Under the pieces are notes generated by a model, which was not told the DNA's origin, made no database searches, and saw only the letters and a list, made by a program, of their open reading frames with translations. Shown here one piece after another: positions 16,523 to 25,810 of a DNA stretch of 64,000 nucleotides (position 1 is its first letter; every line of letters begins with the position of its first letter). This DNA comes from Pseudoalteromonas sp. P1-9. Lineage in GTDB: Bacteria > Pseudomonadota > Gammaproteobacteria > Enterobacterales > Alteromonadaceae. The stretch spans positions 56,265 to 120,264 of the forward strand of contig NZ_LKBD01000009.1 in NCBI RefSeq assembly GCF_001399975.1. The letters are read 5' to 3'. The position numbers and the translations under genes are program-made.

Positions 16523-17380
16523 ATGAAGTGGTTAATACTTGGCGCACTACTTTTCTTGCAAGGATGCAGCAGTAACTATTTTTTATATAGTCCAAATGAC
16601 AAAATTGTCTTTTCAAAAGACGACTTTTCTCACCCAGTGAAAGACAGTTTTATTCGCTCTCGCTCGGGCAACACTTTACATTTACAACATCATTTAAGCG
16701 ACAACCCTCAAGGACTCGTTATCCACTTCCATGGTAATCGTGGTAATTTATCGCAAACCGTTGAAAAGGTAGTATGGCTGGTTGATGAGGGTTACGACGT
16801 GATGTTAGTTGATTATTCTGGTTACGGCTTATCAAACGGCAAACCGACCCGTGAAAACTTAGCATTAGATGCTCAAACTGTGTTTGAAATTAGTCACGGT
16901 CTTGCCCATCAACATAAAGTGATTGTTGCCACGTCAATGGGCGGTGCGATTGCCCTTGATGGCTTAGCCAAAAGCAAACTTGAGCGTTATTTCGACCTGT
17001 TAGTAATTGATTCAAGCTTTGACAGTTATCAAAATCTTGCGCGAGATGTAGTAGCAAATGTACCAATTGCAAAGTGGTTTAGTAGTCGTATTCCTGCGCT
17101 TGTGAGTGATGAACGCTCACCTGCCAGTAACATTAAGCAAATTGTGAATATTGATACCATTATTGCTCATTGTAATGATGACAGATTGATCCCTATTACT
17201 CGTGGCAAGGCGCTCTATCAAGTCGCTGGCGATAACAGCCAATTTTGGCAATTTAATGGTTGCCGCCACGCGCGCACTTTTACCGACGAATTTCCAAATA
17301 ATCAGCAGCGATTATTAGCACATATCAGAAAAAATCGCGGCGCAAGTTTAGTCGCAAGTAATACGTTAACCAGTCCTTAG
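16523..17380 (+). CDS. Alpha/beta hydrolase lipoprotein
   Basis: 285 residues. Lipoprotein signal with lipobox LQGC (Cys about 15), then an alpha/beta hydrolase fold: oxyanion region VIHFHGNRGNL, VDYSGYGLSNG, nucleophile elbow VATSMGGAIAL (first Gly of GxSxG replaced by Ala), acid HCNDDRLIP and base CRHARTF. It belongs to the BEM46/YfhR-like serine hydrolases. The ATG at 16523 follows AAGAGG. Substrate is unknown. A second lipoprotein hydrolase of the same fold is encoded at 22382. Confidence 0.85.
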   Translation: MKWLILGALLFLQGCSSNYFLYSPNDKIVFSKDDFSHPVKDSFIRSRSGNTLHLQHHLSDNPQGLVIHFHGNRGNLSQTVEKVVWLVDEGYDVMLVDYSGYGLSNGKPTRENLALDAQTVFEISHGLAHQHKVIVATSMGGAIALDGLAKSKLERYFDLLVIDSSFDSYQNLARDVVANVPIAKWFSSRIPALVSDERSPASNIKQIVNIDTIIAHCNDDRLIPITRGKALYQVAGDNSQFWQFNGCRHARTFTDEFPNNQQRLLAHIRKNRGASLVASNTLTSP

Positions 17381-17460
17381 CAGGGTTAAAGGTGCCTTTA
17401 TTATGCTGTGTTAAGCGCATTTAAAGGCACGCTTAGGCGGTTTGAAAACCCAAATACGAG

Positions 17461-17826
17461 TTATATAAAGTACCATCCAGTTAGTTCTAGCCCCAGTATT
17501 AACGCAAATATGACGCTTAATGGCTGTTTATTTGGAATAACTGGCACTAACGCGTAAAAGGGCTTTTTTTCAAATAGCACACTTAATATACACGCAAGCA
17601 AAGTAACTAAGCCACAAAGCGACACAAGTGCGTTTGAAAAACCATTTTCAAAGGTTAATATTGTGATACTCAAAGCGATTAAAAGCCACGCACCGAGGCG
17701 ATACCCTGTGCTTTGTTGAGACGACGGTTTGAATTCACGACCAAGCGCTTTGGTGTATTTGGGCATCGCCAACATAAATAAGCAAAGCGCCTGATAAATC
17801 AATAAGCTTGAAATTAATAAAATCAT
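17461..17826 (-). CDS. DUF3325-like small membrane protein, iron operon
   Basis: 121 residues with about four hydrophobic segments, consistent with the DUF3325 family that accompanies PepSY iron proteins. ILLISSLLIYQALCLFMLAM forms the first helix and the motif PKYTKALGRE lies just behind it. The start overlaps the PepSY gene stop by ATGA. As the last gene of a DUF3649-PepSY-DUF3325 set behind a Fur-like box, it is probably involved in siderophore-iron handling at the inner membrane; the molecular role is unknown. Confidence 0.75.
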   Translation of the reverse strand: MILLISSLLIYQALCLFMLAMPKYTKALGREFKPSSQQSTGYRLGAWLLIALSITILTFENGFSNALVSLCGLVTLLACILSVLFEKKPFYALVPVIPNKQPLSVIFALILGLELTGWYFI

Positions 17827-19427
17827 GCAGCTACCTCACGGCGTGGTCTTTTACTTGGTGCTGTTTCAGCGTTTACTAAACGGTGTTTTTTCACAAGTAT
17901 TGCAATACACATACAAAGCACAGAAGCAGCAAGATTAACTAAATCGAAACTAGCAAAACCCCAATCGTTTTGCTTGATACTGGTAATTAAACCGCGCTCG
18001 GTGGTTAGGCCGTTGGTAATTGGTACCAGCGCAAATAAAGTGGCAGCCATAAGCCATTGCTGGTACCAAGCAACTGCGCCGCGATTTTGCCAAGAATGCT
18101 TACAAGCGTGCAGCAAAAATACTAACCAAGTTATAAATAAACAGTGCATTTCCCAATTTGCGCGCGATGCCATTTCTATAGGCAACAAACGGTTAGCAAT
18201 AAAATACACAGCAATGGCGGCGGGTAACCCAACCACTGTACCAATGTTTAACCCTTCGGTTAATTTAAAACTAAATGGCAAGCCTGTAGGGTTTGAGAGC
18301 GCTTTTTTACGGCGTTTTGTCGTCCAAAGTACCATGCCAGAGGCAATCATGGCACAGCCCGTTAATCCCGTTAAAAAGTACAACCAACGTATTGGCAAGC
18401 TTGCGAAAATACCTTCATGCAACTCTAAAAAGATAGATTGAACATGACGCGTGCCTTCAAACTGTGGTGTATATGCGTAAGTTGCACCGTTAGTGGCGTG
18501 CAAAATAAGTTTTGTACCGTCATCACTTGGTGAGGTTTGCTCAAGGGAAAATACCACTACGCTGTTTAAATCGTTAGGGTGATAAATACGCACCGCGTAA
18601 CTTTGTCGTGTATCGTTATGCTGTGTTAATACATCTTGCGCTTTTTGATAAAGTACAGGCAGTGGTAATTGGACGGCAGGTATTCCAGCTGCATCATTCG
18701 GAGCTCCGCGTTGATAATACTCATCAAAAAATTGCTTTTTGCCTTGTTCACCTAAGCCGTAGCTTGCGTTCATAACAAACGGCACATAAGTAAACATAAA
18801 CATGATTAATCCAGAGTAAGTAATCATTAAATGAAACGGCAAGCTCACCACGCTCATTAAATTATGCCCATCTAACCAAGATGTAGCGCCTTTATTTGAG
18901 CGAAACGTAAAAAATTCTTTAAAGATTTTTTTATGTACCACAATGCCAGTAACTAGGCCAAGCAACATAAACATGGTGAAAATACCCACTAAATAATAAG
19001 CAAAGCGGGTAGGCAAGTAATGCAACCGATAATGCATGCGATACAAGGCTTGTCCGCCGCCCGTTTTACGGTGCTCAAGTACTTCGCCTGTTTCGCCATT
19101 TAGAGTTTTACTAACGCGTGATAGTTTATCTTCGTCATTTTTTTGTTGATAGCTTAACCATAAATGCGGTTCGCTACGAGTGAGGGGTAAATAAATACGC
19201 CACTCTTTGGCGTCTTGCCCGTATCGCTGCAAATGGGTTTGCGCGGTTGTTAACGACGTTTCAATATTGGCGGTGTTCTTTGGTAATTCAGGCGCCATCC
19301 ATGCATCAATTTCACTGTCGAAATAACCTAAGGTGCCGGTAACAAAAATAAAATAAAGCAGCCAGCTTACTAAAATGCCTGTCCAGGTATGAAGCCACGC
19401 CATAGACTGGCGAAATCCACTTTTCAT
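17823..19427 (-). CDS. PepSY-associated membrane protein (siderophore-iron reductase-like)
   Basis: 534 residues with the PepSY-TM layout: first helix SMAWLHTWTGILVSWLLYFI, a periplasmic PepSY region (about 50-140), helix pair near 155-220 with MHYRLHYLPTRFAYYLVG, another periplasmic region (about 240-360) and five to six C-terminal helices starting LHEGIFASLPIRWLYFLTG. His residues at helix ends could bind haem, as in FoxB/FsrB-like iron reductases; this is family knowledge. AGAGG lies 7 bases before the ATG. It sits between DUF3649 and DUF3325 genes, a combination seen in iron-uptake loci. Confidence 0.85.
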   Translation of the reverse strand: MKSGFRQSMAWLHTWTGILVSWLLYFIFVTGTLGYFDSEIDAWMAPELPKNTANIETSLTTAQTHLQRYGQDAKEWRIYLPLTRSEPHLWLSYQQKNDEDKLSRVSKTLNGETGEVLEHRKTGGGQALYRMHYRLHYLPTRFAYYLVGIFTMFMLLGLVTGIVVHKKIFKEFFTFRSNKGATSWLDGHNLMSVVSLPFHLMITYSGLIMFMFTYVPFVMNASYGLGEQGKKQFFDEYYQRGAPNDAAGIPAVQLPLPVLYQKAQDVLTQHNDTRQSYAVRIYHPNDLNSVVVFSLEQTSPSDDGTKLILHATNGATYAYTPQFEGTRHVQSIFLELHEGIFASLPIRWLYFLTGLTGCAMIASGMVLWTTKRRKKALSNPTGLPFSFKLTEGLNIGTVVGLPAAIAVYFIANRLLPIEMASRANWEMHCLFITWLVFLLHACKHSWQNRGAVAWYQQWLMAATLFALVPITNGLTTERGLITSIKQNDWGFASFDLVNLAASVLCMCIAILVKKHRLVNAETAPSKRPRREVAA

Positions 19428-19428
19428 A

Positions 19429-19725
19429 TTAACCTCTTAGCCAAAACATAAGCGCGTTGGCCAGCGCGCTAACGGCGAGTACTAACAGGCTGTTAATGAA
19501 AACGCTGCGATAACTTTTTGCTGAAAATACGTACATGATGTAACCCGTATAAAGAGCAAAACTCAACATTGAACTGGCAGCAACGGCGTCTTTTTGTGAG
19601 AGAGGCAATAGAAAAGAAATTAAAACACTGACTGAGATGGTTAGTGCATAACCTAAAAATGCGGCAATTAAAATACGGTAGCAGATTTCCTTTTTAAAAC
19701 TGCTTTTTGACGAAACATGTTCCAT
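19429..19725 (-). CDS. DUF3649-like iron-uptake membrane protein
   Basis: 98 residues, three hydrophobic segments with CYRILIAAFLGYALT and MLSFALYTGYIMYVFSAKS, matching DUF3649 by size and by position as first gene ahead of a PepSY protein. The Fur-like box lies about 30-50 bp ahead of the ATG, so the three-gene operon is probably iron-repressed. Role inferred from context. Confidence 0.75.
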   Translation of the reverse strand: MEHVSSKSSFKKEICYRILIAAFLGYALTISVSVLISFLLPLSQKDAVAASSMLSFALYTGYIMYVFSAKSYRSVFINSLLVLAVSALANALMFWLRG

Positions 19726-19750
19726 AAATAAACGAGAAATAAAATTAGAG

Positions 19751-19774
19751 ACAATAAATGATAACAGTTATTGT
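19751..19774. promoter_or_regulatory. Fur-like box ahead of the PepSY operon
   Basis: TGATAACAGTTATTG (19759-19773) resembles the 7-1-7 Fur core TGATAAT-N-ATTATCA, and it lies inside a wider inverted repeat ACAATAA...TTATTGT (19751-19774). Position just upstream of an iron-type operon supports the call. Confidence 0.6.
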
Positions 19775-19933
19775 TTTTATTATAAATATAGCAGAGATGT
19801 TTGACACGATAAGAGCGTAATTATTTGTTGTTGCGTGTGGTGTTTGGTTTGAACTGTGTTGAATACGTTAATGGTGAGTATAAAACCTGAGGTGTTGTGA
19901 AGTTAGTTTTAGTTAACTCAAAGTAAAAAATAT

Positions 19934-19984
19934 TTGACATACAGGGATGCTGGTTTATATTTATTAATGTTAAATATTTTTAAC
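19934..19984 (+). promoter_or_regulatory. Promoter and palindromic operator of the DUF2178-like/XRE pair
   Basis: TTGACA (19934-19939) and TATATT (19956-19961) with a 16-bp spacer make a strong promoter. A palindrome GTTAAA-TATT-TTTAAC (19969-19984) lies at the expected transcription start. Since the second gene of the operon encodes a small XRE repressor, autoregulation at this site is likely. Confidence 0.6.
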
Positions 19985-20005
19985 TTAATGTAAGGAATAA
20001 TAAAT

Positions 20006-20503
20006 ATGACTAAAAATGAGTTACGGGATTTTCTTAATTCGATTAGCTTTCGTGAGTTGACGCTAACGGTAGATTTAGTCGCAACACTTGGCATTTTATA
20101 TTTCTATTTAACGCGTTTGATTGCTGCGACGCCTGAAATGCAAGCTGATGCTGGTTTTGTTTCAAGCTTATTGCTTAAGGCAATTGTATTTTCGATTGTG
20201 GTTGCTATTGCGAGCAGAATATTACTGCAAGTGGTTAGCGACGGAGAGTTAGAGCGACCCCTTGATGAACGAGAGAAGTTAATTGATTTATTTGGCAATA
20301 AGCATGCCTTGTGGGTGCTCCAAGCCGGTGTGTGCATTGCTATTTTTCAGTACACTGCTGAGGCGCAAAACTGGCTGTCGGCTAAAGGGCATCAACTGCC
20401 ATTTTTAGCGCTGCATATTATGGTTGTGTCGTTTATTCTGTCGGAGGCGGTTAACTATATAATGCAACTTGTTAAAAGCCGAATGAGTGCAGTATATGGC
20501 TGA
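20006..20503 (+). CDS. Four-helix membrane protein paired with an XRE repressor
   Basis: 165 residues with four hydrophobic segments (about 22-40, 52-75, 103-120 and 130-152) and an acidic central motif ELERPLDEREKLIDLFGNK that recalls the DUF2178-type DEREkxI motif between helices. Such membrane proteins are often encoded just before a small XRE regulator, as here with an 8-bp overlap. The job is unknown. AAGGAATAATAA lies before the ATG and the promoter above is strong. Confidence 0.7.
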   Translation: MTKNELRDFLNSISFRELTLTVDLVATLGILYFYLTRLIAATPEMQADAGFVSSLLLKAIVFSIVVAIASRILLQVVSDGELERPLDEREKLIDLFGNKHALWVLQAGVCIAIFQYTAEAQNWLSAKGHQLPFLALHIMVVSFILSEAVNYIMQLVKSRMSAVYG

Positions 20504-20705
20504 ACTTCAAATTACTAACCAAATAAAAATGCTGCGTTTTATGAATGGCGAAATGACGCAAAAAGAATTAGCCGATCGTGTTGGCGTTACGCGCCAAACC
20601 ATTATGGCAATTGAAGCTGCCAAGTATTCCCCTTCGCTTGAGGTCGCGTTTAAAATTGCTGCTGTGTTTAATTTGCCTTTAGAGAGCGTGTTTCAGTATC
20701 AATAA
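20496..20705 (+). CDS. Small XRE-family HTH repressor
   Basis: Single-domain regulator of 69 residues: IKMLRFMNGEMTQKELADRVGVTRQTIMAIEAAKYSPSLEVAFKIA is a textbook Cro/CI-type helix-turn-helix of the YozG subgroup, ending LESVFQY. The ATG at 20496 is preferred to a GTG three codons upstream. It overlaps the membrane-protein gene and probably represses the shared promoter. Confidence 0.88.
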   Translation: MAELQITNQIKMLRFMNGEMTQKELADRVGVTRQTIMAIEAAKYSPSLEVAFKIAAVFNLPLESVFQYQ

Positions 20706-20812
20706 TAAGCGACTAAGTTGCGCATTAAATATGCAAATTAGTCATAATAAACACTGACATAAATTACGTTTTAGATTAGGATAAAAATAAAAAAATAAAG
20801 GCTAATCAAGCA

Positions 20813-22255
20813 ATGGATTTCTTGTTTAATGGCAAATTCTGGCTAAGTGCCGTGTTTATTGCGGTACTTTTGGGTTTTGCATCACAATTACGCGCCGATG
20901 ACCGACCTTGGTTAAGTTACCTTATCAATCCGTCGTTTTGGTTCTCTGGTGCAGTCGACGAAGACAAATCAGATTCTTATTATTATTCATACGATAAACA
21001 GCAAATTCGTTATTCGCCCATGGGGAATTGGTTTGAGCTTGGCAACACCCTAATTGAAGGGGCAGATGTTGAGACATTTGAAGTACTTGCGCGCGATTTT
21101 GCTAAAGACAAAAACAATATTTATTACCAATCAGACGTGATCACCCGTTCAGTTGATTACATGACTTTTTCACTTATTAATGAGCTAATTGCACGCGATA
21201 AAAACCACGTTTATGTGCCATCCCGACTTGTTACTGAAAGTGCCTTAGCTGAACAATCAGATTCCCCGTTGCATATCATTAGTGATGCAAATCCCGCTAG
21301 TTTTGAAATAATAAATGATGCTTGGACGAAAGATGACAAGCAGGCTTATTATTATTTTGTGCCGCAAGCGGTTGATGTTGCATCGTTAGCGCTTTTAAAT
21401 GAATACATAGTGAAAGATGCGCATGCGGTATTTATTAAACACGATGATCATTTTATTAAAACCCAAGTTGCCGGACTACATGTTAACGCGCTAAATGAGC
21501 TGTTTATTTACGACGAGCATAAGCTGTATTGGTTTGATGCCAGTTATCAGCAAAACGATAATGGCGATTCGCAATCGAGTGTATGGTTAGAGTCGGTTGC
21601 TTATCAAAATATCGATTCTTTTACGCAATTTAATGATGACTATTTTACCCTCGATGACAGCGTTTATTTTGGCAAAAACCGTGTAGAACACGCTGATGCT
21701 AAAACCTTTCAGATTATTAATAATGCCGGCTTTGCCAAAGATGCAAGTCAGGTGTTTTATCAACAACACCGCTTACCTAATGCCGATGCGCACAGTTATG
21801 CGTTATTGCTAGAACACGGCAGCTACGGCCGCGATAATTCACGTATTTATTACAAAAACCAATTACTTGGTGAAAAACAAACACCGTTAAAAGTGCTGAG
21901 TAACGATGATTATTTAGTAAGTGGTGGCAAAGTATTTTTCCAAGGTAAAGTAATAGAAGGTGCAAATGCTGACTATTTTACCTTATTGGAACGCTTTGCA
22001 AGTTACGCAAGTGATGGCAATGCGGTTTATTTTCAAGATAAAAAAGTTGAAGGCGTTGATTTAAATACTGTGATTGTGATTAATCGTGATATGGCGATTC
22101 GTGATGCGAACCATGTCTATTGGCGTGGGTCACGAGTTGAAGGTGCAGATGTGAACACCTTTATGCGTAGTCATCGCAATTACGAAAAATATGATGCAGA
22201 AGACAAACGCTATTTTTATAAAAACGGCATTCGCGTTGCGACAAGGAATGATTAG
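20813..22255 (+). CDS. DKNYY-family repeat protein, exported
   Basis: 480 residues with an N-terminal signal or anchor segment (about 10-28) and a body made of DKNYY-type repeats: FAKDKNNIYYQSDVI, IARDKNHVYVPSRLV, WTKDDKQAYYYF, FAKDASQVFYQQHRL, YGRDNSRIYYKNQLL, ASDGNAVYFQDKKVEG, AIRDANHVYWRGSRVEG, DAEDKRYFYKNGI. Each unit is about 25-45 residues and often preceded by GADxxTF. The DKNYY family has no known activity and is seen as scaffold-like. It stands alone. Confidence 0.85.
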   Translation: MDFLFNGKFWLSAVFIAVLLGFASQLRADDRPWLSYLINPSFWFSGAVDEDKSDSYYYSYDKQQIRYSPMGNWFELGNTLIEGADVETFEVLARDFAKDKNNIYYQSDVITRSVDYMTFSLINELIARDKNHVYVPSRLVTESALAEQSDSPLHIISDANPASFEIINDAWTKDDKQAYYYFVPQAVDVASLALLNEYIVKDAHAVFIKHDDHFIKTQVAGLHVNALNELFIYDEHKLYWFDASYQQNDNGDSQSSVWLESVAYQNIDSFTQFNDDYFTLDDSVYFGKNRVEHADAKTFQIINNAGFAKDASQVFYQQHRLPNADAHSYALLLEHGSYGRDNSRIYYKNQLLGEKQTPLKVLSNDDYLVSGGKVFFQGKVIEGANADYFTLLERFASYASDGNAVYFQDKKVEGVDLNTVIVINRDMAIRDANHVYWRGSRVEGADVNTFMRSHRNYEKYDAEDKRYFYKNGIRVATRND

Positions 22256-22381
22256 TTGCGCCTAGTGGATTTACAAAAATAGCGTTTAACAGCCACTAAG
22301 CTACTCACTAAACACATGAAGATGTTGAACTTTTCATATTGGTGATGTTCTTATACTAAAAATAATAATAAGGATATAAAT

Positions 22382-23224
22382 ATGAAACGCCTGGTCTTTT
22401 TCGCATCTGCATTAGCGCTTACCGGCTGTACGGCCACTATTAAAGAATCACGCTTTATTGTACAAGGTGACGAAAAAACGCTTTATAGCGATACCTTTAT
22501 CAACACTTTGAATGCGCAAACACCGCACCATAATGTCAACGTGATCTCAATCCCGTCAGAAGATAAAACCACTACCTTGTACGGCGTGTTTTTAGACAAT
22601 GAGAAAACACAAAACACAGTTTTGTACATCCCTGGTAATGGCATGAGTGTTGAGAAAGCGGCTACCAACGCCTTGCTTGAGCTTGCCGAATACGATTACG
22701 ACATCGTGATATTTGACCGTCGCGGCTTAGGTGCGAGCGAAGGCACTGCCACAATCGCTAATTTAATCAGCGACGCTAATGTTACCTTCGACTATACCAA
22801 GCAATCCCTTAAAGCCGACAAAGTGATTGTGCACGGTTATTCACTTGGCAGCTTTATTGCTGCGCAACTTGCCAAAAATAAAGCGGTTGATGGGTTAGTA
22901 ATGCAAGGCTCGGCGACTAATGTAGATGATTGGGTAGACGAAGCGATGCCTTGGTACTCAAAAGTATTTGTTGATGTGCAAATTGATGATGCGTTTTACT
23001 CGGTTGATAATAAACAAGTACTTAGTGAAAACTATGTAGGGCCACTGCTTGTAATTGGTGGCGCTGATGATAAACAAACGCCAGCAATTTTGTCAGAGAA
23101 ACTATTTAATGCAAGTACAAGTGCCGAAAAGCAGCTGGTGATTGCAGAAAATGCCGGTCACGGCGAAATGTTCAAAAGTAAAAATGTGCAAGTTGCTTAT
23201 CAAACCTTTCTTGCAAAATTTTAA
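22382..23224 (+). CDS. Alpha/beta hydrolase lipoprotein
   Basis: 280 residues: lipobox LTGC (Cys16), then an alpha/beta hydrolase with VLYIPGNGMS, FDRRGLGASEG, nucleophile elbow HGYSLGSFIA (GxSxG), acid GGADDKQTP and base ENAGHGEMF. The cap is small. It resembles BEM46/FrsA-like serine hydrolases; substrate unknown. AAGGATATAAAT precedes the ATG. Confidence 0.85.
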   Translation: MKRLVFFASALALTGCTATIKESRFIVQGDEKTLYSDTFINTLNAQTPHHNVNVISIPSEDKTTTLYGVFLDNEKTQNTVLYIPGNGMSVEKAATNALLELAEYDYDIVIFDRRGLGASEGTATIANLISDANVTFDYTKQSLKADKVIVHGYSLGSFIAAQLAKNKAVDGLVMQGSATNVDDWVDEAMPWYSKVFVDVQIDDAFYSVDNKQVLSENYVGPLLVIGGADDKQTPAILSEKLFNASTSAEKQLVIAENAGHGEMFKSKNVQVAYQTFLAKF

Positions 23225-23248
23225 CCTGTAATTTTTAACCTGTAACTG

Positions 23249-23279
23249 AGCCCACACAAACGCGAATGCAAAGTGGGCT
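23249..23279 (+). terminator. Possible terminator after hydrolase
   Basis: AGCCCAC/GTGGGCT stem with a 17-base loop and a T-poor tail (TATATT), 25 bp after the stop. Weak. Confidence 0.4.
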
Positions 23280-23355
23280 TATATTCGTTAACAGCGAATT
23301 GACCGCCCCAATTTATGACTATACTGAGTGAACGATTATTTTCTCAGGACTTGTT

Positions 23356-23622
23356 ATGAACCATCTTAAATTCCGCGCGTCTAGCGTTACACTTTCACTA
23401 ACTTGTAGTTTTGCCATTGTAGTTTTAAGTGGCTGCTCAAAAGCCGACCCCGTTCCCGTAACTGAATGTAAAACTGTGGTAAGTCATGCAAAGCGTGTTT
23501 TAGGTGATAAAGCGCCGAGCAGTTCACAAATGTTGAAGCAGTGTAAAGCGGCGAGCGATGAAGCAAGAGGGTGTGTGATGGCGGCAGATAAGCCAATGAA
23601 ATTATTAGATTGCGACTTTTAA
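23356..23622 (+). CDS. Small lipoprotein of unknown function
   Basis: 88 residues with a lipoprotein signal (lipobox LSGC, Cys27). The mature part has four more Cys (TECKTVV, QCKAAS, GCVMAAD, DCDF), which could pair into two disulfides. The family is unknown to me. It lies 67 bp ahead of the alcohol dehydrogenase in the same direction, but the link may be incidental. Confidence 0.65.
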   Translation: MNHLKFRASSVTLSLTCSFAIVVLSGCSKADPVPVTECKTVVSHAKRVLGDKAPSSSQMLKQCKAASDEARGCVMAADKPMKLLDCDF

Positions 23623-23688
23623 GTGATCGCCACACCGTGTTGTTCAGTACCCACTTAAGCAAATTTAAAAAACTAAGGGAAACCAATC

Positions 23689-24690
23689 ATGATTACAGCT
23701 TACGCAGCAAAAGAGCCCGGTGGCAAATTAGAAAAACATACGATTGAAGTAGGTGAATTAGGCGCTCACGAGGTAGAAATTGACGTTGAATATTGTGGCA
23801 TTTGTCACTCCGATATTTCAATGATCGACAACGAGTGGGGGTTTTCACAATATCCGCTTGTGGCGGGTCATGAAGTTGTTGGTCGTATTGTAAAAACTGG
23901 CAGTCACGTGAATAGTTTACAACAAGGCCAGTTAGTCGGCTTAGGCTGGCATTCCGACTATTGCCAAACCTGTTATTCGTGCCATACCGGTGATGAAAAC
24001 TTATGCGCAGCGGCAACGCCTACGATAATGAGCCATGGCGGATTTGCAAATAAAGTGCGAGCTAATGAAAAGGCGGTGGTTGCGTTACCAGATGGCATGG
24101 ATGCGCAATCTGCGGGGCCGCTATTTTGTGGCGGTATTACCGTATTTAACCCACTGGTGCAATTTGATGTAAAACCAACCGACAAGGTTGCGGTAATCGG
24201 CATTGGCGGCCTTGGGCATTTAGCGCTGCAATTTTTAAATGCATGGGGGTGTGAAGCTACCGCATTTACATCATCTGAGGCAAAATCAGACGAAGCAAAA
24301 AGTCTTGGTGCACACCATACGCTGAACTCGCGAGATAGCAGTGAAATTGAGGCCGCGGCAAATCAATTCGACTTCATTATTTCAACAGTCAATGTAAAGC
24401 TGGATTGGAATTTATACCTTTCAACATTAAAACCAAAAGGGCGCTTACACTTTGTAGGGGCTACGTTAGAGCCGCTTGATTTAGGTGCGTTTGGGTTAAT
24501 TGGCGGACAAAAGCAAGTATCAGGCTCACCTGTGGGCAGTCCGGCAACGATAGCTCAAATGCTGGAATTTGCGGTGCAGCACAATATTAAACCACACATT
24601 GAAACCTTTAAAATGAGTGATGTGAACAATGCATTGGCGCATTTAAAGTCGGGTAAAGCGCGCTATCGTATTGTGCTTGAAAAAGATTAA
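23689..24690 (+). CDS. Zinc-dependent NAD(P) alcohol dehydrogenase (YahK-like)
   Basis: Medium-chain dehydrogenase of 333 residues, oxidising alcohols or reducing aldehydes. Catalytic zinc ligands Cys36 (CGICHSD), His61 (AGHEVVG) and Cys147 (LFCGGITV); structural zinc ligands Cys92, Cys95, Cys98 and Cys106 (CQTCYSCHTGDENLC); Rossmann motif GIGGLGHLAL (about 191-200). This pattern belongs to the cinnamyl-alcohol/YahK branch, usually NADPH-linked aldehyde reductases. Monocistronic with a terminator. Confidence 0.92.
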   Translation: MITAYAAKEPGGKLEKHTIEVGELGAHEVEIDVEYCGICHSDISMIDNEWGFSQYPLVAGHEVVGRIVKTGSHVNSLQQGQLVGLGWHSDYCQTCYSCHTGDENLCAAATPTIMSHGGFANKVRANEKAVVALPDGMDAQSAGPLFCGGITVFNPLVQFDVKPTDKVAVIGIGGLGHLALQFLNAWGCEATAFTSSEAKSDEAKSLGAHHTLNSRDSSEIEAAANQFDFIISTVNVKLDWNLYLSTLKPKGRLHFVGATLEPLDLGAFGLIGGQKQVSGSPVGSPATIAQMLEFAVQHNIKPHIETFKMSDVNNALAHLKSGKARYRIVLEKD

Positions 24691-24734
24691 TTGGCTAATA
24701 GGGTGTAAATACTTATTTAGTGAGTAATACGTTT

Positions 24735-24768
24735 AAAAGTGATATGGCGTCGCCATATCACTTTTAAT
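24735..24768 (+). terminator. Terminator after alcohol dehydrogenase
   Basis: A 15-bp inverted repeat, AAAAGTGATATGGCG then T then its complement, is followed by AATTT. It lies 45 bp after the stop. Confidence 0.75.
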
Positions 24769-24891
24769 TTCTAACACCGTTTTAATTGTTCAGTTTAATA
24801 CCAGCGAAAACGCTTCTTTAATACCATTGTGATGGGGAATTGGTTACACTCTTCGGAATAACATAGCTTTATTAACCATCCGTATTTATTC

Positions 24892-25752
24892 ATGAATTAC
24901 TTAATCTCAGTCACTATTTTGTGGGCATTTTCATTTAGCTTAATCGGTGTGTACTTGGCAGGACAAGTCGACGCTTGGTTTAGTGTGTTAATGCGTGTTG
25001 CGCTTGCCGCAGTGGTGTTTTTACCGTTTTTAAACATTACCCGTATTGCTAAACCGCTTGCGCTTAAATTAATTGCTATCGGGGCGATTCAATTAGGCGC
25101 TATGTATGGCTTTTACTACCACAGTTTTTTGTATTTAAGTGTGCCTGAAGTACTGCTGTTTACTGTAATGACACCGCTTTATATCACGTTATTAAACGAT
25201 GTTTTAGAAAAGCGCTTTAACGCCCAGTTTTTACTGGTAGCCATTATTGCCATTATTGGCGCGGTGGCGATTCGCTATCAGGGCATTGATGGCGATTTTG
25301 TGTTTGGCTTATGCTTAGTACAAGGCGCTAATATTTGCTTTGCCAGCGGACAAGTATTTTATAAGCGTGTAATGAGCGAACAATCGCTTGATCATAAAAC
25401 AGCATTTGCATGGTTTTTTGTGGGTGCCTTAATTGTTGCGGCAACGTGCTTTGCCTTATTCGGCAATATCAATAAATTACCAACAACAGTTACGCAATGG
25501 GGCGTTTTAACTTACTTAGGGTTAATCGCATCGGGCTTTGGTTACTTTGCATGGAACAAAGGCGCAGTAGCGGTTGATGTAGGCACACTTGCGGTAATGA
25601 ATAATGTACTTATTCCGGCGGGCATTGTTGTAAATTTAGTGATTTGGAATCGTGATGCAGATTTACTTCGTTTATCGCTTGGCGGGGCAATTATGCTCTT
25701 GGCGCTTTGGCTAAATCGGGTTTTTACAAAACGTCTCGCCCATTCACAATAA
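24892..25752 (+). CDS. EamA/DMT-family transporter
   Basis: 286 residues with ten predicted helices in two EamA halves (about 1-130 and 145-280). The first half opens LISVTILWAFSFSLIGVYLAG, and the second carries SGFGYFAWNKGAVAVDVGTLAVMNN, typical of the carboxylate/amino-acid/amine exporter branch of the drug/metabolite superfamily. Substrate unknown. No obvious partner gene. Confidence 0.85.
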   Translation: MNYLISVTILWAFSFSLIGVYLAGQVDAWFSVLMRVALAAVVFLPFLNITRIAKPLALKLIAIGAIQLGAMYGFYYHSFLYLSVPEVLLFTVMTPLYITLLNDVLEKRFNAQFLLVAIIAIIGAVAIRYQGIDGDFVFGLCLVQGANICFASGQVFYKRVMSEQSLDHKTAFAWFFVGALIVAATCFALFGNINKLPTTVTQWGVLTYLGLIASGFGYFAWNKGAVAVDVGTLAVMNNVLIPAGIVVNLVIWNRDADLLRLSLGGAIMLLALWLNRVFTKRLAHSQ

Positions 25753-25771
25753 TAGCATTTTTAATACATAA

Positions 25772-25794
25772 AAAAGGCACCAATTGGTGCCTTT
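25772..25794. terminator. Bidirectional terminator
   Basis: A perfect AAAAGGCACC/GGTGCCTTTT stem with an AATT loop lies between the convergent EamA and TonB-receptor genes. Confidence 0.85.
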
Positions 25795-25810
25795 TCAATT
25801 TAATTAACAA

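Noticed and set aside
17392..17430. Inverted repeat GTGCCTTTA/TAAAGGCAC between hydrolase and DUF3325 genes
   Set aside because: Long loop and no T tract, so not called as a terminator.
17974..18441. 155-codon plus-strand open frame inside the PepSY gene
   Set aside because: It is antisense to a well-supported gene, has no ribosome site and a composition unlike a protein.
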